A stretch of 64,000 nt of DNA from Xiheimicrobium sp033763395. Its GTDB lineage: Bacteria; Myxococcota; Myxococcia; Myxococcales; Myxococcaceae. Positions 9,095 through 20,921 of the stretch are shown piece after piece. Both the position numbers and the translations under genes were made by a program. The notes beneath the pieces were generated by a model. The model made no database searches. It worked only from the letters and a program-made list of their open reading frames with translations, and had not been told where the DNA came from. The stretch lies in assembly GCA_033763395.1 (NCBI GenBank), contig JANRKQ010000211.1:33994-97993 (forward strand). Reading direction: 5' to 3'. The first letter of the stretch is position 1, and each line of letters starts with the position of its first letter.

Positions 9095-11476
9095 TCAGCG
9101 CGAAGCTGAGCCCCGGCGGCGGCGGCCGAGCACAGCGAGGGCCCCGAGGCACGCGACGAGCGGCCCCGAAGTGCCCGAGCAGCCACAGCCGCGCGGAGGC
9201 TCCATCGTGCCGCCGCCTGCGCCACCTTCTCCGCCGCCCGTACCCGTCGCGCCGCCTCCCGTTGCCGCGGCGCCACCACCCGTCGCGGCCCCACCTGCAG
9301 CGCCACCACCAGTCCCCATGACGCACTGCTCGTCCACCTGCCCATCGCAGTCGTCGTCGAGGCCGTTGCACAGCTCCTGCGAGGGCTTCACCTCACCCAC
9401 GCAGCGCGTGTAGCGGCCCATCGTGCAGGTCCGTGTACCCACCTTGCAGACGCCTGCGTCACGCGTCTCGGACGGCCCCGTGTAACAGGAGCGCGGCTCG
9501 TCTTCGCGGCAGGTGCAGTTGTCGTCGATGGTGCCGTTGCAGTCGTCGTCGAGCCCGTTGCACACCTCGGCGCCGGCGGCGCCTGGAGAACACGTGCGCG
9601 TCTGGCCAGCGATGCACGTGGTGAGGCTCTTCACCGTGCAGGTGCCCTCTCCGCAGCGGTCCACACCCAGCAGCGCCTGCGTCTCGCGCGCCTGCTCCTG
9701 CAGGCCGTCACAATCGTCGTCCTGGTTGTTGCAGACCTCGGGCGTCGGAATCTTGCCCGCGAAGGCGACGAACCAGCCGCCGTCGTTCACGTTGCACGAC
9801 ACGGTGCCCTCCTGACACGGCCGCGTCGGCAGCGCGCCGGGGCCCAGGTACACCGAGCGGGAGGGCTTGGGCCGCACCCCACCATCGGGGAGGAAGTTCC
9901 GGCAGTCGAAGTCTTCGTCGATGCGGCCGTCGCAGTCGTTGTCCCGGCCGTCGTCGACCTCGGGCTGCGGCGTGCCGGCGTCGCACGTCTGGCGCACGCC
10001 GTTCACGCAGTTGGTCACCAGGCGGTAGCAGAGGCCCTCTCCACAGGTGGACTGGCCCAGGCCGTCGTCGATGACGCCGTCGCAGTCGTCGTCCTGCCCG
10101 TTGCACGTCTCGGTCGCCGGCCGGGTGGTCGAGACGCACGACAGGCGGCCCGCGAGGCAGCGCCGCTCTCCGGCCTGGCACGCGCCGAACTCACCGAACA
10201 CCGAGCAGCTCGCGCCACCACCGGGGTTGCCCTCGTCGATCTGCCCATCGCAGTCGTTGTCGAGGCCGTCGCACACCTCGGGGAAGGGGCTGATCTGATC
10301 GCGGCACGCGCCCCAGAAGCCGTTGCGGCAGATCTGCGTCCCCTGTCGGCACTCACCCGCGCGCAGGGTGTTGGTGTCGGCCGTGTAGCAGGCGCGGCGC
10401 TCACCCTCGGGGCACTGCGGCTCGTTCGTCTCGCAGTCGGCCGGCGTCTGGGGACCCGGGTCGTACGGCCCGGGACAGTTCTGGTCGACGCCGACGGCCA
10501 CCTGCAGGCTCCCCACGCTCGGGTACGTGTGCCGCGTGCCGTCGCCGTCGGTGAACAGGAAGTAGTACGGGTGACATCCGTTCGGCAGCACGTCTGGGTC
10601 GGGGAAGCGCGTCTCCCAGGTGCCGTTGAAGTCGGTGCCCCACGCGCGGTCCATGTCGAAGCAGTGGCCGGCCACCACGACGGCGGCGCGCTGGGGGCGC
10701 TTGCGGCTCGCGTCGTAGTAATTCGCCGCGAACCAGAGCTGGCTCGTGTTGCCGGGGTTCGGCGGCGGGTGCATCGCGCTCGCGGCGGGAATGCGCGGCA
10801 CCGTCACCTGGCCACGGCCGAACGCGAGCGCCCAGTACGGCATGGTGCACATGGTGCCCGTCGACTGGAACTGCCCCGCGGCGAACTGGGTGCCGGCGTC
10901 GGCGTAGATGAGCGCGCGCTGCTGGCCGGAGCGCATCAAGTCGCACCACAGGTCGAACGCCGCCGCCTGCCCGCGCGACACGCTGCTGGCCGAGAGCGAA
11001 GTGAACCCGAACAGCGCGTAGCGCGCCTGGGCCGTCTGGCCGACGCCGGCGTCGCACGTCTGCCCGCACATCGTGCCCGTGCAGCTCGCCGGCCCGATGC
11101 AGCCCACGCCAGAGCCCGCATCACCCACCTCGCAGCAGCTCTCGTTCTGGAAGCAGCCGAACTCGGACATGTTGCGCGCCGAGAAGCGGGCGCCGGTGTT
11201 CGCCTCTGGCGAGTACACGAGGGGAATGCGGCTGACGTCGGCGCCGAGCTCGGCGGTGTAGTTGCCGCACATGTCGTTGTTCGGCGTGCGCGCCGAGACG
11301 CGCGCCTGGTTCATGAGGACGTGGAGCATGCGCTCCTGGTCTGCCGGAAGGCCGCCGACCGTTTCCCCGAGCGCCTGCTGCGTCGACGCCACGGACGGCT
11401 CTGACGGCTCGGTCGCCGACGTTCCGCCGCTGCAGCCCGTCAAGAGCGCCGTCATCACCACCGCAACGCCCAGCAC
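9095..11476 (-). other. Module B: CAP-domain lipoprotein-like part with MopE repeats and MYXO-CTERM
   Basis: If translated on its own, the only reasonable start is GTG 11476, giving a hydrophobic leader ending in the lipobox L-L-T-G-C; the leader lacks the usual positive charge. Next comes a CAP/SCP-like domain (about residues 40-220 of the module: 'ERMLHVLMNQARVSARTPNN' and 'CTMPYWALAFGRGQ'), rich in disulfide-capable Cys. It is followed by six putative metal-binding motifs of the type E-V-C-D-G-L-D-N-D-C-D-G-Q-I-D-E (PF11617/MopE family). A Gly/Ala/Thr linker and a second MYXO-CTERM (GCGCSG, hydrophobic helix, RRRRG) end the frame. Lipobox plus MYXO-CTERM in one protein would be redundant, so the exact start is uncertain. 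Confidence 0.6.
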
Positions 11477-14400
11477 CGCTGCCGCACTGCGCTCGCGCCA
11501 GGGACCGGACGCGCGTGGGCCGCTCGACGCGGGTGAGTCAGCGGTAAAACAGCATGATGCCCCGGCGCAGTCGTTTCCCCCGCGCGACGTCACCTCGCGG
11601 CTCGAGCGCCTTTCCCGCCTCCGGCGCAGGAGCCACACCGCCAGCGCTGGCACGAGCGCCGCACCCTCGGAGCCCGAGCAGCCGCAGCCCTTCGGAGGCT
11701 CCATGGTGCCGCCGCCGCCAGCCCCACCGCCGCCCTGCCCACCACCCGCGCCCGACGCCTGCACGGTGACGGCCGCGGTGGCTTCGAACAGCCCACACGT
11801 CGCCGTCACCGTCGCCGAGCCCGCTTCAGCCGGCGCGGTGAAGGCGCCGCTTCCGTCGATGGAGCCTGCGCTCGCCGCCCAGGTGCAGCTGCCGACCGGC
11901 GCGTCTGCTCCAGCGAAGTCCTTGCCGGACACCGAGAACGTCTGCGTGCCCGAGGGGGCCAGCGTGACGGCGCCGGGCGTCACCGCGATGGAGGCCAGCC
12001 CCGGCCGCACCGTCACCGTCACGAAGCCCGTCACGGTGAGGTCGCGCTCGTCCTTGACGTCGACCCGCAGCGTGTACTGCCCCGGCGCCGCGAAGGTGAT
12101 GCGCGTCGACTTCGCCTCGTTCGTGCCGTTGGGCGAGAACGTCACCAGTGCCGGCGGGTTCGCCGCGCCCCAGGTGTACGTGAGCTTCGACTCGGCCTCG
12201 TCGTCCGTCGCGGTGACAGTGCCGGTCGCCCTGGCGCCGTCGACGGGGCTCGGCGTGACGGTCGGGCCCATCGTGATGCGCGGCACCGGGCCGACCTCGG
12301 TGCGAATCATCTGGGTCGCGGCCCGCCCGCCCACGCTCGCCGTCAGCGTGCACATGCCCGCCCCCGTCGCGGTGAAGCGTCCCGTGGGGCTCACCGCGCC
12401 GCACATGCCGTCGACCGACCACTCGATGTCTTCACCCGTGTCGAGCGGCTGGCCGAACTGGTCGGTGGCCGAGGCGAAGTACTGGCGTGAGTCTCCGACG
12501 TTCACCGGCGTGGTGGGCGCGCCGAAGATGCTGACGCTGGTGGGCGTGGCGACGACGACCACCGACAGGTCGGCGGTGACGGAGAGGTTCCCCAGGTCCG
12601 TCGCGGTCACCCGGAAGCCGTACGCGCCGGCGCGGGTGAAGGTGACGGTGACGTTCTTGGCGCCGTTGTTCGCGTTGTTCGGGAACGTCACCGGGGCGGG
12701 GCCGAACGGGCGCGTCCACGTGTAGGTGAGGTCGGCTTCACTGCCGGGCGCGGGGTCGTCCGCCAGCACGAAGAGGTCCGCGGTGGTGCCGACGATGGGA
12801 ATGGGCGTGGCCGACGGAGGCACCACGATGAAGGGCCGCGCGTTGGCCCCCAGGACGCCGAAGTCCTGACCCGTCACGTTCCCGCCGTCGATCTCCACCA
12901 GCCGGCTCATCGGCGCGAAGGTGAAGCCCGGCTTGAACGGCGCCACCGTGAACTGGCCGGGTGGGACGTTCGCCAGCGCGTACGCTCCGCGCCCGTCGGT
13001 CAGCCCGCTCGACACCAGGCCACCGTCGGCGTCCGTCGCGCGCACCTCGGTCTGCGTCAGCGGCGCCCCTGCCTCGTCGACGAGGCCCGTCACCGAGAAG
13101 AGCGGCGTGGGCGACGCGGTAGCGTTGAAGACGAGGCCCGTCACCGGGTTGCTGCCCACCGTCACCGGGTTCATGAACATCGGCACGATGCGCTGGTTCG
13201 GCGCCGAGGCGACGAAGTTGTACGAGCCGGCCGGCACACGCGGGAAGCTGAAGGCCCAGCTGTTACCCATCATCGTCGTGGTGACCGAACGCACGCCGTC
13301 AGTCACCGTGTGCGGCCCCATCGCGCCGTTGACGACGCCCGTCACGGGGACGACCTCTTCGATGAAGTTGCAGCCCGTCACCGCGCCGCCGTTCACCACG
13401 ATGGGGTTGGTGCAGTTGGTGAGGCGGAAGCTCTGCCCGGGCGCGCCGCGCGCCGACAGCACGTACTGGCCGTTGGGGAGGTTGGTGAGCTGCCACGTCC
13501 CCGCCGGGTTCGACACCGTCGTGTACGCCCCCGCCGACACCGTGACGCCGCCGATCGGCTGGCCCACCGAGGTGACGTTACCGAAGACGCCGAAGCCGGC
13601 CCGAATCGCGTTGAAGTTGATGTTGGTCGCGCCCGCCTGCGGCACCGTGACGGGGTTGGTGAACGAAGCCGAGATGGCCCAGCCCGGCTTCGACGCCGTC
13701 ACCGTGGCCGAGGTCGCCGGAACGCCGACGAGGGTGTAGTCGCCGTTCGAGTCCGTCAGCGCCGTGCGCATGCCCGAGACGACGCGCACGGCGTCGACGC
13801 CCGCCATGGTGTTGGCGTCGACGACGCGGCCCGAGATGCGGCTCGTCGTCACGGTGCCCACGCGCACGATGACGTTGGCCGACGCGAGCCCACCCTTCAT
13901 GTCGCTCACCGTCACCCGCAGCACGCCGTCGCGCTGGCTGGTGAAGCGGTGCTGCACCGAGGCGGTGTTGGTCGAGATGAACGACTCTCCTGAGGGCGGC
14001 TGCACGACTTCCCAGAAGTAGGCGAGCGCGTCGCCGTCGGGGTCCATCGCCGTCGCGGTGAAGGTGAGCTGCTGGTTGACGGTGGCCGTCATCGCCGAGG
14101 CCGTCAGCGTCACCGTCGGCGCGCGGTTGCTGGTGAAGGGCCCGCGGTTGACGACGACGTTCATCGACGAGGGCGTGGTGTTGGCGACGCCGGTCGGGGT
14201 GATGTGAATGCCGGCGGCCGGGTCGGAGAACGTGCGGCCGACGTGCAGGGGTGCATCGTTCGCCGAGGTGGTGGACGGGGTCATGTCGAGCAGGTTCGAC
14301 TCGTCCGAGCTCGGGTAGCCCCAGAAGATGACGACGCTGCGGCCCAGGAGCCCGCCGCCCACCGGCCGGTACTCGACCCAGTAGTCCCGCGCGCCGCTGA

Positions 14401-15601
14401 TGGGCACGCGCAGCCCGTGAATGCCACCCAGGCTGGGCTGCTCGAGGTCGTACACCTGGAAGGTGCCCGACTGCGCCGGCTGCGAGACGACCTGAATCTG
14501 CGCGGGCGACAGCCAGTCGAGGTCCCACTTGTACCAGGCGTTGAAGTGCCCCTCGAGGCCAGTGGCCCGGTCGATGTCGCCGCCGCCCATGGTGTCGAAG
14601 GGGTTGCCGTACTCCTGGCTCGAGCCGCCGCCGATGATGGTCTCGTTGGACGCCTGCCAGAAGTTCGCGTGCCGCAGCCCGAAGTTGTGGCCCAGCTCGT
14701 GTGAGATGACGCCGAGGCCGAAGCTGCCGTTGAGCCAGGTTCCCCGCGCGCCCACGAAGCCCAGGCCGGCCCACCCCCAGGCCGAGACGCGCCGGAAGGC
14801 CACCACCTCGAACTCGAAGTTCGACTGGGGGAACCCGGCCGACGCCGCCGCGGCGCGCGCATCATTGAGCAGCTGCGAGGTGGCGTTCATCTGCCCGTAC
14901 GACGCCTTCGTGCGGGGCATGCGCAGCACGGTGGGCGTCACGGTGCCCACGAAGCTCGTCTGGTTGAAGCTGGCGGCGCGGTAGTACCGGTCCAGGTCGA
15001 CGATGGAGGCCTGGGCGTTGGCGACGCTGATGGGCTCTCCCGGGTCGTCGGAGAAGTCGACGCGGATGTAGAGGATCCGCTTGTTGCCGACGGTGAAGGG
15101 CGAGGCCTCGGTGTCCGGCGTGCCCGAGCGCTGGGCGACGGCGTCATCCAGCACGAGCTGGTCTTCGATGGAGAAGCCCTTGAGGCGCAGCGCCTCGCGC
15201 GTCTTGAGCTTTCGCAGCTCGCCCCACGGCACGACGTCGAAGCGCCGCTCGCCGATGAGGGCCTGCACGTATGGCGCCCGGCCGAACGCGCACAGCACCT
15301 CGTACCGGCCGATGGTGTCGACGGGCAGCTCGAGGAGGGTCGCCACCGCCGGCGGCAGGCCCAGCCGGCTCTCGAAGCGGCGCAGGGCCTCCCGGGGGTC
15401 GGTCCGGGCGAGCGAGACGAGCGCCTCATGGCGGGCGCGGGCGAGCGGCAGACCTTCCTTCTCGAGGCGCAGCTTCTCGGCGGCGGCGTCGGCCTCACGG
15501 TAGCGCCGCGCCCAGTCGGAGAAGCGCTCGAACACCGGGTCGACCGCGGCGAAGACAGGGGCTGCGCCAAGCAGCGTGAGGGCAGCGAGGAAGGCGCGCA
15601 T
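9095..15601 (-). CDS. Joined frame: metzincin protease + CAP/MopE-repeat protein, two MYXO-CTERM tails
   Basis: One uninterrupted 2168-codon frame from ATG 15601. It contains what look like two complete secreted proteins. The first has a signal peptide, a HExxHxxGxxH metzincin domain, PKD and carboxypeptidase-regulatory domains, and a MYXO-CTERM tail ending near 11597. The second begins with a lipobox (LLTGC) near 11435 and has a CAP-like domain, six D-D-C-D-G MopE repeats and its own MYXO-CTERM tail at 9095. The join (about 11476-11597) translates to Cys/Ser/Arg-rich sequence with no domain, as expected of translated intergenic DNA. A MYXO-CTERM normally sits at the very C terminus, so a lost stop codon (mutation or sequence error) is likelier than a natural 2167-residue protein. 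Separate entries describe the two halves. The upstream Cys-rich lipoprotein ends 107 bp before. Confidence 0.75.
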   Translation of the reverse strand: MRAFLAALTLLGAAPVFAAVDPVFERFSDWARRYREADAAAEKLRLEKEGLPLARARHEALVSLARTDPREALRRFESRLGLPPAVATLLELPVDTIGRYEVLCAFGRAPYVQALIGERRFDVVPWGELRKLKTREALRLKGFSIEDQLVLDDAVAQRSGTPDTEASPFTVGNKRILYIRVDFSDDPGEPISVANAQASIVDLDRYYRAASFNQTSFVGTVTPTVLRMPRTKASYGQMNATSQLLNDARAAAASAGFPQSNFEFEVVAFRRVSAWGWAGLGFVGARGTWLNGSFGLGVISHELGHNFGLRHANFWQASNETIIGGGSSQEYGNPFDTMGGGDIDRATGLEGHFNAWYKWDLDWLSPAQIQVVSQPAQSGTFQVYDLEQPSLGGIHGLRVPISGARDYWVEYRPVGGGLLGRSVVIFWGYPSSDESNLLDMTPSTTSANDAPLHVGRTFSDPAAGIHITPTGVANTTPSSMNVVVNRGPFTSNRAPTVTLTASAMTATVNQQLTFTATAMDPDGDALAYFWEVVQPPSGESFISTNTASVQHRFTSQRDGVLRVTVSDMKGGLASANVIVRVGTVTTSRISGRVVDANTMAGVDAVRVVSGMRTALTDSNGDYTLVGVPATSATVTASKPGWAISASFTNPVTVPQAGATNINFNAIRAGFGVFGNVTSVGQPIGGVTVSAGAYTTVSNPAGTWQLTNLPNGQYVLSARGAPGQSFRLTNCTNPIVVNGGAVTGCNFIEEVVPVTGVVNGAMGPHTVTDGVRSVTTTMMGNSWAFSFPRVPAGSYNFVASAPNQRIVPMFMNPVTVGSNPVTGLVFNATASPTPLFSVTGLVDEAGAPLTQTEVRATDADGGLVSSGLTDGRGAYALANVPPGQFTVAPFKPGFTFAPMSRLVEIDGGNVTGQDFGVLGANARPFIVVPPSATPIPIVGTTADLFVLADDPAPGSEADLTYTWTRPFGPAPVTFPNNANNGAKNVTVTFTRAGAYGFRVTATDLGNLSVTADLSVVVVATPTSVSIFGAPTTPVNVGDSRQYFASATDQFGQPLDTGEDIEWSVDGMCGAVSPTGRFTATGAGMCTLTASVGGRAATQMIRTEVGPVPRITMGPTVTPSPVDGARATGTVTATDDEAESKLTYTWGAANPPALVTFSPNGTNEAKSTRITFAAPGQYTLRVDVKDERDLTVTGFVTVTVRPGLASIAVTPGAVTLAPSGTQTFSVSGKDFAGADAPVGSCTWAASAGSIDGSGAFTAPAEAGSATVTATCGLFEATAAVTVQASGAGGGQGGGGAGGGGTMEPPKGCGCSGSEGAALVPALAVWLLRRRRERRSSREVTSRGGNDCAGASCCFTADSPASSGPRASGPWRERSAAAVLGVAVVMTALLTGCSGGTSATEPSEPSVASTQQALGETVGGLPADQERMLHVLMNQARVSARTPNNDMCGNYTAELGADVSRIPLVYSPEANTGARFSARNMSEFGCFQNESCCEVGDAGSGVGCIGPASCTGTMCGQTCDAGVGQTAQARYALFGFTSLSASSVSRGQAAAFDLWCDLMRSGQQRALIYADAGTQFAAGQFQSTGTMCTMPYWALAFGRGQVTVPRIPAASAMHPPPNPGNTSQLWFAANYYDASRKRPQRAAVVVAGHCFDMDRAWGTDFNGTWETRFPDPDVLPNGCHPYYFLFTDGDGTRHTYPSVGSLQVAVGVDQNCPGPYDPGPQTPADCETNEPQCPEGERRACYTADTNTLRAGECRQGTQICRNGFWGACRDQISPFPEVCDGLDNDCDGQIDEGNPGGGASCSVFGEFGACQAGERRCLAGRLSCVSTTRPATETCNGQDDDCDGVIDDGLGQSTCGEGLCYRLVTNCVNGVRQTCDAGTPQPEVDDGRDNDCDGRIDEDFDCRNFLPDGGVRPKPSRSVYLGPGALPTRPCQEGTVSCNVNDGGWFVAFAGKIPTPEVCNNQDDDCDGLQEQARETQALLGVDRCGEGTCTVKSLTTCIAGQTRTCSPGAAGAEVCNGLDDDCNGTIDDNCTCREDEPRSCYTGPSETRDAGVCKVGTRTCTMGRYTRCVGEVKPSQELCNGLDDDCDGQVDEQCVMGTGGGAAGGAATGGGAAATGGGATGTGGGEGGAGGGTMEPPRGCGCSGTSGPLVACLGALAVLGRRRRGSASR
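11597..15601 (-). other. Module A: gametolysin-like (M11-type) metzincin with PKD domains and MYXO-CTERM
   Basis: Signal peptide at residues 1-18. The catalytic domain includes 'ISHELGHNFGLRHANFW' at about residue 300: three Zn-binding His, catalytic Glu and the metzincin Gly. Downstream 'EYGNPFDTMGGG' is the expected Met-turn. This combination fits the gametolysin (M11) type of secreted metalloprotease. Then follow a PKD-like domain (P-T-V-T-L-T ... D-P-D-G-D), several carboxypeptidase-regulatory-like sandwiches (I-S-G-R-V-V-D and V-T-G-L-V-D-E types), two more PKD-like domains, a Big_2-like domain (S-I-A-V-T-P-G-A-V), a Gly-rich linker, and a MYXO-CTERM with G-C-G-C-S, a hydrophobic helix and R-R-R-R. 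Expected fate: export, cell-surface anchoring and possible release by a rhombosortase/myxosortase-like enzyme. Likely role: extracellular protein degradation in predation or nutrition. Confidence 0.75.
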
Positions 15602-15708
15602 GCGAGGCACTCCAGGAGGCAGCGAGGCGTGAGCTGCACGGGCCGGCCACCCGGGCGTCACGAAAGCGCCTCTTTAGCGCCGAACGGCCGCGAAGGGGCA
15701 CTCCGCCG

Positions 15709-16071
15709 TCAGCGGCAGGTACCGGCCATGCAGGCCATATTCGCTGGGCAGGGCGCGCAGGCGCGACCGTCTCCCCCGCACGCCGAAGCAGCCAGGCCGT
15801 TGAGGCACTGGCCCGTGTCCGAGCAACAGCCGGCGCAGTTCGACCGCGAGCAACTGGGCGCTGGAGCGGAACGCATGCCCGCCGACCCACACACCTGCCC
15901 CGAAGGACACGCCACACACAACGTGCCCCCGGTTCCGCAGGCCTGGGCTTCGCTGCCCGCAAGGCACGTGTCCGTCTGCTGGTCGCAGCAGCCCCCAAAG
16001 CGCATCACCGCGCAGCGCGGAGACGGCGTTCCACACGAACTGACGGCCAACCCCAGGACGAGCACGAGCAC
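15709..16071 (-). CDS. Small Cys-rich lipoprotein
   Basis: A 120-residue protein starting at GTG with a very short signal sequence (L-V-L-V-L-G-L-A-V-S-S-C, acyl Cys at residue 13). About 20 of the remaining ~107 residues are Cys, arranged in two similar blocks (G-G-C-C-D-Q-Q-T-D-T-C-L and A-G-C-C-S-D-T-G-Q-C-L), each followed by A-C-G-x-x-G and C-x-x-C-P. This duplicated pattern predicts two small disulfide-rich knots. Function unknown; related Cys-rich lipoproteins occur elsewhere in this window. It lies between the hybrid kinase (46 bp upstream) and the metzincin gene (107 bp downstream) on the same strand. Confidence 0.75.
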   Translation of the reverse strand: MLVLVLGLAVSSCGTPSPRCAVMRFGGCCDQQTDTCLAGSEAQACGTGGTLCVACPSGQVCGSAGMRSAPAPSCSRSNCAGCCSDTGQCLNGLAASACGGDGRACAPCPANMACMAGTCR

Positions 16072-16117
16072 CAGGCGCGTGCGTGGAGAGAGCGCCCCCC
16101 GCGCTGGGCGTGCACCC

Positions 16118-18559
16118 TCACGCGTCGACGGAGCGCGGCTCCAGCACCCGCTGCAGCGTGGCCACGGCTTCCTCGAGCCGCCAGGGCTTCATCAGCACCG
16201 CCGCCACCCCGAGGCGCTCGAGCTCCTTCGGGTCGACGAGGCTCGCGAGGCCGCTCGAAACGATGACCGGCAGGTTCGGCCGCAGGGTGTGGAGCGAGCG
16301 GGTGAAGTCTTCTCCACTCATCTGCGGCATCGACAAGTCCGTCAGCACCGCGTCGAAGCCGTGGGGCCTCTGCCGGAACGCCTCGAGCGCCTGCCGTGGG
16401 TCGTCGAACACCGTGGTGCGGTAGCCCAGCGTCTCGAGCAGCTTGGCGCTGACGCGGGCCATGCCGGGGTGGTCGTCGACGAGCATGAGGTGCTGGCCCT
16501 GGCCGGGCTTGTCGTCGGCCGCGTCGAGCGCTGGCAGGTACACGTCGAAGCGCGTCCCCGCGCCGGGCACGCTGTCGACGAAGACGACGCCCTCGTGGCC
16601 CGTCACCACCGACTGCACCACCGGCAACCCCAGCCCCGTGCGCGCGTCGCTGGTGGAGAAGTACGGCTCGAAGATGCGCTGCCGTGTCACCTCGTCCATG
16701 CCGCGCCCCGTGTCGGCCACCGACAAGACGGCCCAGGTGCCGGCCTTGAGCGGTGGGTGCGCGGCGGCCCAGGCCATCGACACCGGCTTGAGCTCGAGGC
16801 GCACCGTGAGGCGGCCTCCGTCGGGCATGGCCTGGAGCGCGTTGGCGACGAGGTTGAGCAGCACCTGGTGCAGCTGCGCGGCGTCGCCCTGCACGCGCAC
16901 GGGCCGGCTCACCACCTCGGGCATCACCGTCACCGCGGGCGCCGTCGCCGACAGCTGGCGCACCACCTCGTGCACGAGGGGCTCGAGATCGACCGGCTTC
17001 TTCTCTTCGGGCCGGCGCCGGCCGTAGGTGGCGATGCGCTGCGCCAGCTCGTTGCCGCGCGCGGTGGCCTCGAGGATGGCGCGGGTCGTGTCGGCGGCGC
17101 CGGCCTGGCCGGTCTGGAGCTGCCGCGCGTGCGCCTCGATGGCCGACAACAGGCTCGCCACGTCGTGGGCGAGGTGCGTCGCGAGCCGGGCGAGGGCGTC
17201 GCCCTTCTGGGACTCGGCGAGCTGGGCCTCGAGGCGACGCGACAGCTGCTCCGAGGTGCGCTGCGCGCTGACATCACGGGCGATGGAGGCGAGCCGATGC
17301 ACCCGGCCGGTGTCGTCGAGGAGCGGGACGATGGCGGTGTTGTACACGCGCGTGCCCGTGGGCAGCGGCAGCTCGTGCTCGTACGAGATGGGGCGCCTGG
17401 CGCGAATGGCCTGCTCGTAGCGCTCCTCGAGGCGGGCGGCGGCGACCGCCGGCAGCGCCTCGCGCGCCTCTTTCCCGATGACCTGGTCGCGCGTCATGCC
17501 CGAGGAGCGCTCGCCCGCCGGGTTCAAGTCTTCACAGAACACCCGGCCATCGATGGCGACGCGGTACAGCACGATGGTGTCGGACGAGTAGCGGAACAGG
17601 TCGCGGAAGCGGCGCTCGGACTCGGCCAGGGCCAGCTCGACGCGGCGGCGCTCGACGCTCTCGAGGGCGAGCGAGGCGACGTCGGCCAGCGCGGTACCGA
17701 ACACCTCTTCGGCGGCGGTCCACCGGCGGGGCGGGCCGCGGTGCTCGATGCACACCGCGCCGGCCAGCTCGCCGCGGCTCCGCAGCCCGACGTCGAGGGT
17801 CGACGAGATGCCCGCCGCCTCGAAGTTGTTCACGAACTCGGCCGTGCGGGGGTCGGTGCGCGCGTGCATCACCGGCAAGAGGCGCGTCGCCGCGAGGGAC
17901 TCGAAGTACCGGGGGTGCTCGCGCCGCTCGAGCACCGTGCCGTGCGCGTGCAGCCCCACGGACGCGTCGTAGCGGTCGACGAGCCGCAGCGACTGCCGGT
18001 CGTCCGAGTAGACCCACACGCCGCAGCGGTCGACCGACAGGGCTCGGCTGCCGGCCACGGTGAGCTCGCGCGCCATGGCCGCCAGGTCGTCGCCCCGGAA
18101 GGTCGGGCTGCGGGCGAGGTCGAGGAGCGCGGCGGTGGCCTCGCGCAGCTGGCGCTCCCGGGCCTCGGCGGCGGCCTCTTCCCTCGCCTCGCGCAACAGC
18201 CGGGCCAGCACCGCCGACAGGCCGAGGAAACCGGGGCGGAACACCCAGTCAGAGGCGCCGGTCGACAGCCACGTCACCACGTCGGGCTCCTGCCGCGCGT
18301 CGGCCAGCACCACCAGCGGCGCGCGCTGCCCCACCTCGTCGAACAGCGCCAGCCACCCCGGCGCGTCGAGCCGCGAGGTGAGCAGGTCGACGAGCACCGC
18401 GTCGAAGCGCATCGCGGTGAGGAGCGGCCGGGGGTCCTCGGTGGGGCCGAGCCGCTCGAGGCGCACGGTGAGGCCATCGGCAGCCAGGGCGCGATGCACC
18501 CACCCGGCGTCATCGTCGGAGCCGCCAATGAGCAGCAGCTGTGGCGTCGCGCGCGTCAC
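16118..18559 (-). CDS. Hybrid sensor histidine kinase (REC-GAF-PAS-HK-REC)
   Basis: A cytoplasmic hybrid kinase of 813 residues from GTG 18559; GTG 18583 would add 8 residues and is also possible. Order of domains: a receiver-like domain (about 5-125, with Asp58 in V-L-V-D-L-L), GAF (about 145-315), PAS (about 330-440), then the dimerisation/phosphoacceptor helix with L-A-T-H-L-A-H-D-V (His near 464). The ATPase domain has N, G1 and G2 boxes (L-V-A-N-A-L-Q-A-M; D-T-G-R-G-M; T-G-L-G-L-P), and a C-terminal receiver ends the protein (about 680-800: L-V-D-D-H-P, V-L-T-D-L-S-M-P, M-K-P-W). No TM segments. The last receiver has all usual residues, so intramolecular or phosphorelay transfer is likely. 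Position directly after the Ser/Thr kinase gene suggests crosstalk. The signal is unknown. Confidence 0.9.
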   Translation of the reverse strand: MTRATPQLLLIGGSDDDAGWVHRALAADGLTVRLERLGPTEDPRPLLTAMRFDAVLVDLLTSRLDAPGWLALFDEVGQRAPLVVLADARQEPDVVTWLSTGASDWVFRPGFLGLSAVLARLLREAREEAAAEARERQLREATAALLDLARSPTFRGDDLAAMARELTVAGSRALSVDRCGVWVYSDDRQSLRLVDRYDASVGLHAHGTVLERREHPRYFESLAATRLLPVMHARTDPRTAEFVNNFEAAGISSTLDVGLRSRGELAGAVCIEHRGPPRRWTAAEEVFGTALADVASLALESVERRRVELALAESERRFRDLFRYSSDTIVLYRVAIDGRVFCEDLNPAGERSSGMTRDQVIGKEAREALPAVAAARLEERYEQAIRARRPISYEHELPLPTGTRVYNTAIVPLLDDTGRVHRLASIARDVSAQRTSEQLSRRLEAQLAESQKGDALARLATHLAHDVASLLSAIEAHARQLQTGQAGAADTTRAILEATARGNELAQRIATYGRRRPEEKKPVDLEPLVHEVVRQLSATAPAVTVMPEVVSRPVRVQGDAAQLHQVLLNLVANALQAMPDGGRLTVRLELKPVSMAWAAAHPPLKAGTWAVLSVADTGRGMDEVTRQRIFEPYFSTSDARTGLGLPVVQSVVTGHEGVVFVDSVPGAGTRFDVYLPALDAADDKPGQGQHLMLVDDHPGMARVSAKLLETLGYRTTVFDDPRQALEAFRQRPHGFDAVLTDLSMPQMSGEDFTRSLHTLRPNLPVIVSSGLASLVDPKELERLGVAAVLMKPWRLEEAVATLQRVLEPRSVDA

Positions 18560-18620
18560 GTCGAAGGTCCGCCCCGCGCGCACCTTGCCCGAGTCGGGCG
18601 CTGCACGAAAGGGCGCGCGC

Positions 18621-20885
<2,265 letters not shown>

Positions 20886-20921
20886 GGAAGGCCTGTCAGG
20901 GTAGCACGGGGCGCGGGCCGG

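Noticed and set aside
9095..15601. A natural polyprotein processed at the internal MYXO-CTERM
   Set aside because: Possible but not supported: the join has intergenic-like composition, and loss of a stop codon is simpler. Kept only as a finding to test.
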